Assembly: GCF_001006305.1 (NCBI RefSeq)
Contig: NZ_LBHJ01000004.1
Coordinates: 850,508 to 914,507 of the forward strand
Origin: Silvibacterium bohemicum
Lineage (GTDB): Bacteria > Acidobacteriota > Terriglobia > Terriglobales > Acidobacteriaceae
Length of the DNA stretch: 64,000 nucleotides
Direction of reading: 5' to 3'
The notes under the pieces were generated by a model that did not search any database, was not told the origin of the DNA, and saw only the letters and a program-made list of their open reading frames with translations. This document shows, piece after piece, positions 9,501-18,532 of this stretch. The number at the start of each line of letters is the position of its first letter. Position 1 is the first letter of the stretch. A program made the position numbers and the translations under genes.

Positions 9501-10385
9501 TTACAACGCGCGTGCCGCCCGTTTCGCCGCGAACTCGGCGGGAGTCGGGATCGGCTCCAGTTCATTGCCAGCAAACATCTCCGTAAAGAGTCCGATAAGT
9601 TCATCGCGCAGGAGTCCATTGGTGGCGAGCACTTCGCGGCTATCCAGCTTGAAAGGAGCGCCACTGAAGGTGGTGATTGTCCCTCCCGCCTCTGCGACCA
9701 GAAGAGCGCCGGCCGCTGTATCCCATGGATTCAGGTTGAACTCCCAATACGCATCGATGCGTCCGCAGGCGGTGTAGGCCAGGTCTATCGCCGCCGAACC
9801 CGCGCGGCGTACGCCGTGCGAACGAAGCGTGAACTCCTGGTAAAAGTGGATGTTTGGATTTTCGTGGCGTTTGCGGCTAGGGAATCCCGTGGCCAGAAGA
9901 GCCTCGGCGAGATCGGCAGTCTTCGACGCGTGAATGCGCACGCCATTCAAGTAAGCGCCCTTACCTTTTTCCGCAGTGAAAAGCTCATCCCGCAGCGGAT
10001 CGTAAATAACTCCAGCGACTATCTCGCCATCTTCTGTCGGCGCAAGCGTGGAAGCGCGCCGCTCCAGCCCCATAGAGACGCAAAAGACCGGAAAACCGTG
10101 CGCGAAATTCGTGGTGCCGTCGAGCGGATCGATGTACCAGCGATATTCCTTATCGAGATGCGTGCGAGTTCCCTCTTCGCCGAAGACGCCGTGTTCCGGG
10201 AAAACATCCATCAGTCGTTGGACGATGAGCTTTTCCGAGGCGCGATCGGCTTCTGTAACCAGATCGACGTCGCCCTTGTACTCCGTTGCGACTCCGCGAT
10301 GATAGAAGTCGCGAATGAGAGCGCCGGCCTCGATAGCAATGCGGGAAGCAGACGGAACGAAGGCGAAGCCGGAAGGTGCGTTCAA
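9501..10385 (-). CDS. suhB: Inositol monophosphatase family protein
   Basis: Mg-dependent phosphatase acting on inositol-1-phosphate or a related sugar phosphate; in some bacteria SuhB also binds RNA polymerase. The 294-residue protein carries all metal-site motifs: the GEEG loop (about 71-74), WYIDPLDGTTNFAHGFP (about 84-100) and the C-terminal NPWDTAAGALLVAEAGG. It starts with TTG at 10385, overlapping the hfq stop (TTGA), behind GAGGAAA, so it is translationally coupled to hfq. It is the last gene of the lhr-nei-hfq-suhB group. The gene symbol reflects family similarity only. Confidence 0.88.
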   Translation of the reverse strand: MNAPSGFAFVPSASRIAIEAGALIRDFYHRGVATEYKGDVDLVTEADRASEKLIVQRLMDVFPEHGVFGEEGTRTHLDKEYRWYIDPLDGTTNFAHGFPVFCVSMGLERRASTLAPTEDGEIVAGVIYDPLRDELFTAEKGKGAYLNGVRIHASKTADLAEALLATGFPSRKRHENPNIHFYQEFTLRSHGVRRAGSAAIDLAYTACGRIDAYWEFNLNPWDTAAGALLVAEAGGTITTFSGAPFKLDSREVLATNGLLRDELIGLFTEMFAGNELEPIPTPAEFAAKRAARAL

Positions 10386-10711
10386 GAGATTTCCTCAATG
10401 GTCGTAGGAGAGGCTGCTATGGGCGCGTCCGCTGCTTTGCGGCTGCGGCGGCGCGGCTCTTCGCCCTTGCGCGCGATCTCCGTAATGGTGCGGATCTGAT
10501 GTTTATAGATGAAGAGATTGGGCTTGCCTTCGCGCGTAAGGCGAATCATGCGATCGTCGAAATACTCGATCCATCCGGAGACCGCTTCGCCATCGCGAAG
10601 TTTCACGCTCACCGTCACCTGCTTGTCGCTGAGAAAGCGCAGGTAGAGAGCCTCTTGTCCTGTCTCTCCTGGCGGCGGCGATTTCTGGCGCTTGCGCGAC
10701 GGTCCCGGCAT
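10382..10711 (-). CDS. hfq: Hfq-like Sm-fold RNA-binding protein
   Basis: A 109-residue protein with an Sm/Hfq-like core flanked by basic tails. The core LRFLSDKQVTVSVKLRDGEA / VSGWIEYFDDRMIRL corresponds to Sm1. NLFIYKHQIRTI matches the Sm2 YKHAI-type motif used for RNA binding. The N-terminal tail is basic and proline-rich (PGPSRKRQKSPPP) and the C-terminal one has an RRRSRK patch, both longer or more basic than in enterobacterial Hfq. Known Hfq hexamers pair small RNAs with mRNAs. That role is likely but unproven here. It overlaps the suhB start by 4 bp and lies 38 bp after nei. Confidence 0.78.
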   Translation of the reverse strand: MPGPSRKRQKSPPPGETGQEALYLRFLSDKQVTVSVKLRDGEAVSGWIEYFDDRMIRLTREGKPNLFIYKHQIRTITEIARKGEEPRRRSRKAADAPIAASPTTIEEIS

Positions 10712-10749
10712 GGCCTCAATTGTAACGGAGCCTCACAATGGCTGGCGCA

Positions 10750-11652
10750 TCAGCCGCATCCGGCCTTCTTGCGGCGAATCGGAGTAGCCCAGCCCGTCAC
10801 TGGGGAATCGGCAAACGAGGTTCCCACCGGTTGGCACTCCGGACACCAGTAGGTGGAACGAGCCCCGACGCCTTGCTTGCGCATAAGAACGAGCGTGCCG
10901 CAGCGGCGGCATTGCCGGCCCTGCCGCCCGTAGACCCACACCCGGCTCGCTGGGTTGGCGTTGCCAGTGGTCCGGCGCGCTCCGGTGTAGGTTGTAATGC
11001 CGTCGCCGGATGTTCCGAGAACATTGGCTCCCATCATCTTTCTCGATGTCTCGACCAGGCAGTCGATCTCTGCATTGGAGAGCGATGCGACACTGCGAAA
11101 AGGATGCACCTTGCAGGCGAAGCACACCTCGGATTTGTAGACATTTCCCAGCCCCGCCATGACCTGCTGATTCAGGAGGACGTTGGCAATCTCTTCGTCA
11201 GAATGGGCACGGATGCGAGCCATCGCTTCGTCTTCCGAGAACTGCTGGCTGAGAAGATCGGGTCCGAGTTTAGGTATCGCGGCATGGCGCGTCAGAGAGC
11301 CGGCGGTGTGAAATTGCGCGACAGGAACATCGAAGGCGACGGCCTCAAAGTTCTTTGTGCGGATCACGACCCGCATGTGCTGCCGCGTCCATCTCCATTT
11401 TTCGCCGGTGCGATAGATATGCCAGCTCCCGCTCATGAGCATGTGCGTAACTAAAATGAGATTGCCGGAGAAATAGATGAGCAGCCACTTGCCGCGAGCT
11501 TCCACCTTCTCGATGATTCGTCCCGTGACAGGCGTGTTGTCATGCACGCTGGCCAGCGGCGCGTAAGCGGTATCGAATTCAGTCACGGCAGCTCCAGCCA
11601 ACGCTTTATTCAGGGCGCGGGCGGAGCGAAAGATGGTATCGCCCTCGGGCAT
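10750..11652 (-). CDS. nei: Endonuclease VIII-like DNA glycosylase (Fpg/Nei family)
   Basis: Bifunctional glycosylase/AP lyase of base-excision repair. After the initiator Met is removed the N-terminus is PEGDTI, where the Pro is the catalytic Schiff-base amine and the Glu the second catalytic residue. The helix-two-turn-helix region (VLLNQQVMAGLGNVYKSE) and a C-terminal zinc finger (CRRC...CPEC, 16 residues apart) are intact. PEGDT rather than PELPE places it in the Nei (oxidised pyrimidine) branch. The 300-residue protein starts 2 bp after the Lhr stop, so both are probably co-transcribed as a repair pair. A C-terminal tail after the finger is basic. Confidence 0.9.
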   Translation of the reverse strand: MPEGDTIFRSARALNKALAGAAVTEFDTAYAPLASVHDNTPVTGRIIEKVEARGKWLLIYFSGNLILVTHMLMSGSWHIYRTGEKWRWTRQHMRVVIRTKNFEAVAFDVPVAQFHTAGSLTRHAAIPKLGPDLLSQQFSEDEAMARIRAHSDEEIANVLLNQQVMAGLGNVYKSEVCFACKVHPFRSVASLSNAEIDCLVETSRKMMGANVLGTSGDGITTYTGARRTTGNANPASRVWVYGRQGRQCRRCGTLVLMRKQGVGARSTYWCPECQPVGTSFADSPVTGWATPIRRKKAGCG

Positions 11653-11654
11653 CT

Positions 11655-14600
11655 CTACTGAACCTCTCCGGCAGCAGCTGCCACATCTGTTTCGGATGCA
11701 GAAACCGGCGGCAGGATGCGGCGCATGTTGAAGCCCATCGGCGCTGGCGTGAAGCCGGCATCCATGAGGAAGCGCGCGAGAAAGTGTTCGTGCGTCGGCT
11801 GACCGTTGATCGTGGAAATGAGCAGGCCTCCGCGGTGACGAGCTTCGTCCTGCCGCATGCTCTCCTGCGCGCTCCGCGCGAGAAACGCCGCGAGATCTCG
11901 CGCAGCATTGCCGCGGTCTGGCTCATCCGCCGGTAGAAAGACCTGCAGACTCGGGTTGTTGCGGCGCATGTAGCCGATAAGCTCTCCATTGCGCAGAATG
12001 ACGGAAGCTCCAACGCTGCGGGTAAGCGAGCGCGGACCGGGTTCGCTGGCTTCCGTCTCAGGAATCGCACTGAGCTCGTCGCCCGGCCGTGTTGTACCAG
12101 TCGACGCACCCTGACCGCTGTTTTGCGGCCAGCGCAGAACAGAGCCATAGACATTCGCTGGGTCAGCGGCGCCGAGAGCAACAATCTCCGGCTTGTCGGA
12201 GTTGTTGCGCAGCGAGCGAAGCAGGTCGACCGCTGCAGGCAACGCGAACTGCGCGGCTCCAAGCCCTGCGATGAAGTATCCGCGGCGAACCCGCCCACTC
12301 TCCTCAAGCGCCTTCAGCACGTCGTAAACAGCGCTGAAGCCACCGGGAACATTCTCCTGAGCCACCGTTTCGCGGGTGAGGATGCCATAGCGATTCAGCA
12401 TCTGCAGCGCGAGAGCGTGCGACCACTCGGTCTGCTGCGCCGGCGTACTGCGGTCAGGTTGCGGCACAAGCCCCCAGCGGCCTTGCGCGCTGGGCGGAGT
12501 GGTGCGCCGCGATCGAAACGTAGGCAGATTATGCTGCCGCTTGGCCGGCCGCGAAGACGAGGGTTTGCTCACATATGAGCGCAGCGCATGCAGAGTGTCA
12601 TTGGTGACCAGGCCGCGCCAAACAAGATCCCAGAGGGCATCGAGCGTTTCTCCGGGATAGCCGCCACCGAGCGCATCGTGAAGCTGCGCGAAAAACATGG
12701 CTCCGTTGCGGGTGAGTTGATCGAGAATCGCTGTTTCTTTTTCCGTGACCGGCTCATCGGTGCGGACGTTGCGCGGCGGCAGCAGCGTGGAGAGCTTGTC
12801 GGAGAGATAGAGCGCGATGCGACCGTCATGCTCGCCGAGCGGATCGAGGCCGCACCAGACAACTTCGCCGGCGGCGATGAGGGTGTCGAGGTCAGAGGGC
12901 GAATATCTGCTGAGACGTGCGGGCAGGATGGTCGATTCAAGCATGGACGCGGGCAGCGGCGCCCCCTGCAGGTTCTCGATCGTGTCGAGAAGCGCGTCGA
13001 GCCCGCGACGGCGTTGCAGCACTCCTTGCCAGTGGGTCTCGAAGCGCGCGAGGAGGTGCTGCTCTACCGGTTCGATCTCTTTTCGTAACCGTGCCAGTGA
13101 CTTTCTGCGAATCTGGCGCAGGACTTCGACATCGCACCACTCGCGATGAACGCCGTTCGGACGAAAGCCGCCTTCGACAACGCGCCCATCAAGCAGCAGC
13201 GTCCGCAACGATGAGTCAACCAGCTTCGTATCCAGGCCAAATCTCTTGGCGGCTTCCTGTAGCGTAAATGGCCCATGGGTGCGGGCATAGCGACGGACAA
13301 GTTCGAGCACCGGCGCCGCCACCGGTTCGAGGAATGAGGCGGCAATGCCGGGCGGCAGCGGGATCCCGAGCGCATCGCGGTAACGCGCCGCGTCCTCGAT
13401 GGCGATGAGGCGCTTCTCTCCAGCGATCTTGACTTCGAGGAGCCGGCGGGCGCGCAACAATCGATCGAGCGACTGCAGCAGATCCACGGATTCGAGCCGC
13501 CTCGCAAGATCCTCACGGGCCAGATCGCCGAGACGAAGCAACAGATCGTGCATGCCATCAACCGAGCGGACGCGCTGCGTTTCGCCAAGCGCCTGAATCT
13601 GCTCTTCTACTTCGGCGATGGCATCGGCGTCGAGGATCTCGCGGAGATCGGCATCTCCAAGCAGGTCGCGCAGCTGATCCTGATCGATGGAGAGAGCCTG
13701 TGCACGACGCTCTGCCAGCGGCGCATCGCCGTCATAGATGTAATTCGCCACGTAGCTGAAAAGCAGTGACGAGGCGAAAGGCGACGGCGTGCGTGAATCG
13801 GCCACATGAACGCGAATCTGCCGCTTTTCGACCGAGCGCAGCACCTCAAGAAATGCAGGGATGTCGAAGACATCCCGCAAGCACTCGCGATAAGCCTCGA
13901 GCAGCATCGGAAACGACGGATAACGGGATGCTACGGCGAGCAGGTCATAAGCGCGCTTGCGCTGCTGCCACAGCGGGGCGCGGCCCTGCGCGCGACGGCG
14001 CGGCAGCAGGAGAGCGCGTGCCGCTGATTCGCGAAATTTCGCAGCGAAGAGCGCGGTCGATCCTAACTGACGAAGGACTAAATCGGTGGCCTCGCCGGCA
14101 TCGAGGAGGATGAGGTCGGCGTCGGGCGCAACATCGGTGTCAGGAAAGCGCAGAACAAAACCATCGTCGGCCCACATGGTCTCGACATCCGGTCCTCCTG
14201 ACGCGCGAATGCGCCCGGTGACCGCCATAGCCCAGGGCGCGTGCACGCGGCTTCCAAAAGGTGTGAGCACGCAAACACGCCAGTCGCCCAGCTCATCGCG
14301 CACACGCTCGATGACGATGTTGCGGTCATCTGGAACTGTATTGGTTACAATCTCCTGATCGGCCAGGAAGCGCATCAGGTTCTCCGCCGCCTGCAGCTCC
14401 AAATCATGCTCGCGGGTCAAGCGGCTGATAGCGGCGTTGCGCGGCACCTCACGCAGTTCCCGAATCAGTGCGCCGATGCGCTGGCCGAATTCCAGTGGCC
14501 GCCCCGCCTGATCGCCATGCCAGAAAGGCATCTTGCCGGGTTCGCCGGGCGCGGGCGAGACGAGCACGCGATCGTGCGTGATCTCGTCGATGCGCCAGGA

Positions 14601-16511
14601 CGATGCGCCGAGGACAAAGGTGTCGCCGGTGCGGCTCTCGAAGACCATCTCTTCATCGAGCTCACCCACGCGCACCGGCTTCTCCGAGCCCGAAAGAAAT
14701 ACGCCGTAAAGACCGCGATCGGGAATCGTGCCGCCATTCAAAATCGCCAGGCTCTTGGCGCTTTCGCGCGGGGTGAGCGTGTTGCTCACCCGATCCCAGG
14801 TAATGCGCGGACGCAGCTCCGCGAATTCGTCCGAGGGGTAGCGGCCGGCGAGCAGATCGAGCACGCCTTCGAAGGCTGTACGGCTGAGCGAGGCAAAAGG
14901 CGCCGATGCGCGCACCATGGCGAAAACCGCTTCGACTGTGATCTCCGGCTGTGGCGGCGGCTCTTTCTTTCTGCGCGGAACAGCCAGCGCAGGTGGATGC
15001 GCGACTGTGGCGACGATCTGCTGCGCCAGCACGTCCAGCGGATTACGCAGATAGCGCGCCGACTCGACCAAACCTTCGTGCATCGCGCGCGTAACGGCGG
15101 CGCACGCGACGAGGTCGGCGCGGAATTTGGGAAAGATGATGCCTTCGCTCGCCGCTCCCACCTGATGCCCGGCGCGGCCGATGCGCTGCATGCCGCTGGC
15201 TACCGAAGGCGGCGCTTCGATCTGAATGACGAGATCGATGGCGCCCATATCGATGCCCAGCTCAAGCGATGACGTTGCGACAAGCGCGCGAATGGAGCCT
15301 GCCTTGAGCTGTTCTTCGATCTCCGACCGCTGCGCTGCCGCGAGCGAGCCATGGTGAGCGCGCGCCAGCGGCTGCGGAAGATCGCGCTCCTGCGCGAGTT
15401 CGTTAATCGCACCGGCCAGCCGCTCCGCGGTGCGTCGATTGTTGACGAAGATGAGCGTGGACTCGCGCTCGAGGATGATCTCCAACAGACGCGGATGGAT
15501 GGCACTCCAAATCGATGTGCGCTTCGGTCCTTGCGAAGCCGCGCCGCTCGGCAGCTCCTCGATCTGGCCCAGGCGAGCCATATCTTCGACCGGAACCTCG
15601 ACCTTCAGCTCGAGGCGTTTTGTCTCGCTGGCATTGATGATTGTCACCGGACGAAAAGGCTGTGCAGCCTCTTCGTCCGTAGTCCATTCATGCTCGAAGG
15701 CAGCAACTTCGCTCGCCGCCTTCTGCTGCGGAGTGCCCTTCTCGCGTGGCGCGCGACCGCTGACTTCCACACCGGCAAGAAAGTGCGCTACTTCCTCAAG
15801 CGGACGCTGCGTCGCCGAAAGCCCAATGCGTTGCAGCTCTTTGCCAGTGATGGCCTGCAGGCGTTCGAGGCTGAGAGCGAGATGGGCTCCGCGCTTGGTA
15901 GGGACGAGAGCGTGTATCTCATCGATGATGACGGTCTCGACCGTTCGCAGCGAAGTTGCCGACTCTGAGGTCAGCAAGAGATAGAGGGACTCCGGCGTGG
16001 TGATGAGGATCTCGGCAGGATGGCGGCGAAAACGTGCTCGCTCGCGCTGCGCCGTATCTCCAGTACGGATGCTGATCTCGGGAATATGCACCGCGACGCC
16101 GCGCTGGCGAGCCATGTTATCGATGCCGGCCAGCGGCGAACGAAGGTTGCGCTCGACATCGACGGCCAATGCCTTGAGCGGGCTGATGTAGATCACGCGG
16201 CAGCCCTCGACGTCTGAGTCGGGCGAATGGAGCATTAGGCGATCCAGGCACCACAGGAAGGCGGTGAGCGTTTTTCCCGTTCCCGTGGGGGCAAGGATCA
16301 GGGTGCTCTCGCCACGCGCGATGGCCGGCCAGCCCAGGCGCTGCGGCGCCGTGGGATGATCGAAGACCGCCCGAAACCACTCTGCGGTGACCGGATGAAA
16401 AAGCGCGAGCGCGGCGTCGTTAAGCTCCGCGATGTTCAGGCTGGACGGCTTCGGGGCCGCTTCCGCGGCTGTTCGACGCTTGCCCTTAAGCGGGTTTGGC
16501 TTCGATTTCAT
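11655..16511 (-). CDS. lhr: Lhr-type superfamily 2 helicase
   Basis: Very large (1618 residues) ATP-dependent helicase of the Lhr family, which translocates on single-stranded DNA and unwinds RNA-DNA hybrids in repair. It has motif I APTGTGKTLTAF (about 74), motif II DEIHAL, the LSATQRPLEEVA motif III region, motif VI RIGRAGH and the winged-helix/Lhr core. A long C-terminal half is of the type seen in 'Lhr' proteins of about 1500 residues rather than the short Lhr-core. The ORF is intact. Adjacency to nei supports a DNA repair role. A palindrome CCTGAATTCAGG (16514-16525) lies directly upstream of the start and could be a regulatory site. Confidence 0.9.
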   Translation of the reverse strand: MKSKPNPLKGKRRTAAEAAPKPSSLNIAELNDAALALFHPVTAEWFRAVFDHPTAPQRLGWPAIARGESTLILAPTGTGKTLTAFLWCLDRLMLHSPDSDVEGCRVIYISPLKALAVDVERNLRSPLAGIDNMARQRGVAVHIPEISIRTGDTAQRERARFRRHPAEILITTPESLYLLLTSESATSLRTVETVIIDEIHALVPTKRGAHLALSLERLQAITGKELQRIGLSATQRPLEEVAHFLAGVEVSGRAPREKGTPQQKAASEVAAFEHEWTTDEEAAQPFRPVTIINASETKRLELKVEVPVEDMARLGQIEELPSGAASQGPKRTSIWSAIHPRLLEIILERESTLIFVNNRRTAERLAGAINELAQERDLPQPLARAHHGSLAAAQRSEIEEQLKAGSIRALVATSSLELGIDMGAIDLVIQIEAPPSVASGMQRIGRAGHQVGAASEGIIFPKFRADLVACAAVTRAMHEGLVESARYLRNPLDVLAQQIVATVAHPPALAVPRRKKEPPPQPEITVEAVFAMVRASAPFASLSRTAFEGVLDLLAGRYPSDEFAELRPRITWDRVSNTLTPRESAKSLAILNGGTIPDRGLYGVFLSGSEKPVRVGELDEEMVFESRTGDTFVLGASSWRIDEITHDRVLVSPAPGEPGKMPFWHGDQAGRPLEFGQRIGALIRELREVPRNAAISRLTREHDLELQAAENLMRFLADQEIVTNTVPDDRNIVIERVRDELGDWRVCVLTPFGSRVHAPWAMAVTGRIRASGGPDVETMWADDGFVLRFPDTDVAPDADLILLDAGEATDLVLRQLGSTALFAAKFRESAARALLLPRRRAQGRAPLWQQRKRAYDLLAVASRYPSFPMLLEAYRECLRDVFDIPAFLEVLRSVEKRQIRVHVADSRTPSPFASSLLFSYVANYIYDGDAPLAERRAQALSIDQDQLRDLLGDADLREILDADAIAEVEEQIQALGETQRVRSVDGMHDLLLRLGDLAREDLARRLESVDLLQSLDRLLRARRLLEVKIAGEKRLIAIEDAARYRDALGIPLPPGIAASFLEPVAAPVLELVRRYARTHGPFTLQEAAKRFGLDTKLVDSSLRTLLLDGRVVEGGFRPNGVHREWCDVEVLRQIRRKSLARLRKEIEPVEQHLLARFETHWQGVLQRRRGLDALLDTIENLQGAPLPASMLESTILPARLSRYSPSDLDTLIAAGEVVWCGLDPLGEHDGRIALYLSDKLSTLLPPRNVRTDEPVTEKETAILDQLTRNGAMFFAQLHDALGGGYPGETLDALWDLVWRGLVTNDTLHALRSYVSKPSSSRPAKRQHNLPTFRSRRTTPPSAQGRWGLVPQPDRSTPAQQTEWSHALALQMLNRYGILTRETVAQENVPGGFSAVYDVLKALEESGRVRRGYFIAGLGAAQFALPAAVDLLRSLRNNSDKPEIVALGAADPANVYGSVLRWPQNSGQGASTGTTRPGDELSAIPETEASEPGPRSLTRSVGASVILRNGELIGYMRRNNPSLQVFLPADEPDRGNAARDLAAFLARSAQESMRQDEARHRGGLLISTINGQPTHEHFLARFLMDAGFTPAPMGFNMRRILPPVSASETDVAAAAGEVQ

Positions 16512-16702
16512 CGCCTGAATTCAGGATATTCCTCACGCTGCTTGGATGCGTTCGTGCGTTGATCCGCCGCAAGTTATGCGCTCCCTTTGCGGCCGAACGG
16601 AAACACTTTGAGAGCAGATCCCACAGCAACAAAACGTCGCGAAAATCTGCGCCCGATCTTGCCGTTTGCGAAATTTCCTGCCCGGCTCTAGCCTCTAAGA
16701 CG

Positions 16703-17128
16703 ATGTCAGACACCTCTCATTTGCTGGATCCAACCCTGGCGCAACAATTACTTGGCGCTGCCCGCGAAGTTGCCGCGCATGCCTATGCGCCCTATTCGCG
16801 CTTCCGCGTAGGCGCTGCGCTGCTCTTCGACGACGGCCACATAACGACCGGCTGCAACGTGGAGAACGTATCGTTCGGACTGACCAGCTGCGCCGAGCGC
16901 AACGCGCTCTTCCGCGCTGTAAGTGAGCGGGGCGCGGCCCATCGTATTGTCGCCATCGCTGTGACGAATTTGAATGATGCCGCCAGCCCGCCATGCGGAG
17001 CCTGCCGGCAGGTGATGAGCGAATTCGTCACTCCTAGTGCGGTAATTGTCTTTCCCGGCGATGCGGGCATCGAGATTCGCAGCTTCGCCGAGCTGCTGCC
17101 GTTCAGCTTTCATCTCGAAACAAAGTAA
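16703..17128 (+). CDS. cdd: Cytidine deaminase
   Basis: Deaminates cytidine and deoxycytidine to uridine and deoxyuridine. From the ATG at 16703 it is 141 residues, typical for the homotetrameric class with three zinc-binding Cys. Zinc ligands and the catalytic Glu are in TSCAERNALF and PPCGACRQV. The substrate-binding segment APYSRFRVGAAL and GCNVENVSF are conserved. Sixty-nine codons of open frame upstream are not conserved and lack an SD. It is the first gene of the nucleoside salvage operon, 11 bp before the nucleoside phosphorylase gene. Confidence 0.93.
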   Translation: MSDTSHLLDPTLAQQLLGAAREVAAHAYAPYSRFRVGAALLFDDGHITTGCNVENVSFGLTSCAERNALFRAVSERGAAHRIVAIAVTNLNDAASPPCGACRQVMSEFVTPSAVIVFPGDAGIEIRSFAELLPFSFHLETK

Positions 17129-17139
17129 GTGAGTGCATC

Positions 17140-18510
17140 ATGCATCCGATTGATCTGATCCGTAAGAAGCGCGATGGCGGCGAGCTGACAGAGGACGAAA
17201 TTCGCTTCCTTGTCGAAGGCGCCGCACGACAGTCGATTCCCGAAGCGCAGCTGGCTGCTTTTCTGATGGCTGCTTTCCTGCGTGGTCTCACATTGTACGA
17301 AGAAGCGGCTCTGACTGCGGCGATGCGGTACTCGGGCGAGGTCTTCGACCACGCAGGACTGGGACGCACGACGGTCGATAAGCACTCAACCGGCGGCGTG
17401 GGCGATAAGACATCGTTCCTGGTGGCCCCGATTGCGGCAGCGGCCGGCGTGGCCGTGCCGATGATCAGCGGACGAGCGCTGGGACACACCGGCGGCACTC
17501 TCGATAAGCTCGAGAGCATCCCCGGCTACAACACCCAACTGTCGCTGAAGGAAGCGCGGCGGGTGATCGACGCATGCGGCGCCACCATCATCGGTCAGAC
17601 AAAGAACCTGGTGCCTGCAGATCGCGTCCTCTACGACCTTCGCGATCGGACCGGCACGGTGGAGAGCCCGTGGCTCATCTGCGCCTCGATCATGAGCAAG
17701 AAGCTGGCCGCAGGCTTGAACGGGCTGGTGCTTGACGTAAAGACTGGCTCCGGAGCTTTTCTGAAAGATCTCTCGGCCTCGCGCTTTCTGGCAGCGCTCA
17801 TGGTCGATACCGGCGAACGCTCGGGCACGCGGACGGCGGCGATTCTCACTTCGATGGATCAGCCGCTGGGCCGCTTCGCCGGCAACTGGGTTGAAATCTG
17901 GGAGTCGGTCGAGCTGCTTAAAAATCAGCGCAATGCCCTGAGTGAGGACCTACGCGCGCTATCGCTGGTGCTGGCCGGATGGATGATCTACCTCGGCGGC
18001 AAGGCCGCCAGCGCGGAAGAAGGGAGGACCATTGCCGAGGCAAAGCTAACCGATGGCAGCGCGCTGGACATTTTTATACGTATGGTGGAGGCGCAAGGCG
18101 GCGATGCCCGGCTTCTGAATGATCCCGTGCGTTTTCATACGCCGAAGTTTCGCCGCGAGTTTCGTGCCGAACACAGCGGGTATTTGAGCCGCGTCGACTG
18201 CGAGAAGGTAGGTTGGGCCGTTCAGCGCCTCGGCGCAGGGCGCGAGCGTGCTGGTGAACCCGTTGCCGCCCACGCCGGTCTCGAGATGCACGTAAAGCTG
18301 GGCAGCCGCATCGCAGCCGGTGAAGCGCTTTGCACGCTTTTCACCGACGAGGAGTCGCGTTTCGCCGAGCCAGAAGAGCTTCTCGCGTCCGCACTGGTCA
18401 TTGAAGACCAGCCGTCGGCCCCGCCGGCGCTGATCAGCGACATCATCACACGCAAAAACAGCGCCGAAGTGCTACAAAATCATTTTCAGGAATCACCGGT
18501 TCGCCCATAG
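17140..18510 (+). CDS. Pyrimidine-nucleoside / thymidine phosphorylase
   Basis: Phosphorolysis of thymidine, deoxyuridine and perhaps uridine to base and pentose-1-phosphate. The protein is 456 residues. It shows the signature DLIRKKRDGGELT at the N-terminus, the phosphate-binding motif VDKHSTGGVGDKTSF (about 84-98), SGRALGHTGGTLDKLESIPG and the C-terminal alpha/beta hammerhead-like domain (LGSRIAAGEALCTLF). It could be called deoA or pdp. Substrate range cannot be read from sequence. Located between cdd and a nucleoside transporter, it feeds cdd products into pentose phosphate metabolism. Confidence 0.9.
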   Translation: MHPIDLIRKKRDGGELTEDEIRFLVEGAARQSIPEAQLAAFLMAAFLRGLTLYEEAALTAAMRYSGEVFDHAGLGRTTVDKHSTGGVGDKTSFLVAPIAAAAGVAVPMISGRALGHTGGTLDKLESIPGYNTQLSLKEARRVIDACGATIIGQTKNLVPADRVLYDLRDRTGTVESPWLICASIMSKKLAAGLNGLVLDVKTGSGAFLKDLSASRFLAALMVDTGERSGTRTAAILTSMDQPLGRFAGNWVEIWESVELLKNQRNALSEDLRALSLVLAGWMIYLGGKAASAEEGRTIAEAKLTDGSALDIFIRMVEAQGGDARLLNDPVRFHTPKFRREFRAEHSGYLSRVDCEKVGWAVQRLGAGRERAGEPVAAHAGLEMHVKLGSRIAAGEALCTLFTDEESRFAEPEELLASALVIEDQPSAPPALISDIITRKNSAEVLQNHFQESPVRP

Positions 18511-18532
18511 GATGGACTCATAGGGGAAAACA

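Noticed and set aside
14241..15272. 343-codon plus-strand open frame inside lhr
   Set aside because: Shadow of the Lhr coding strand in GC-rich DNA; no SD and no domain.
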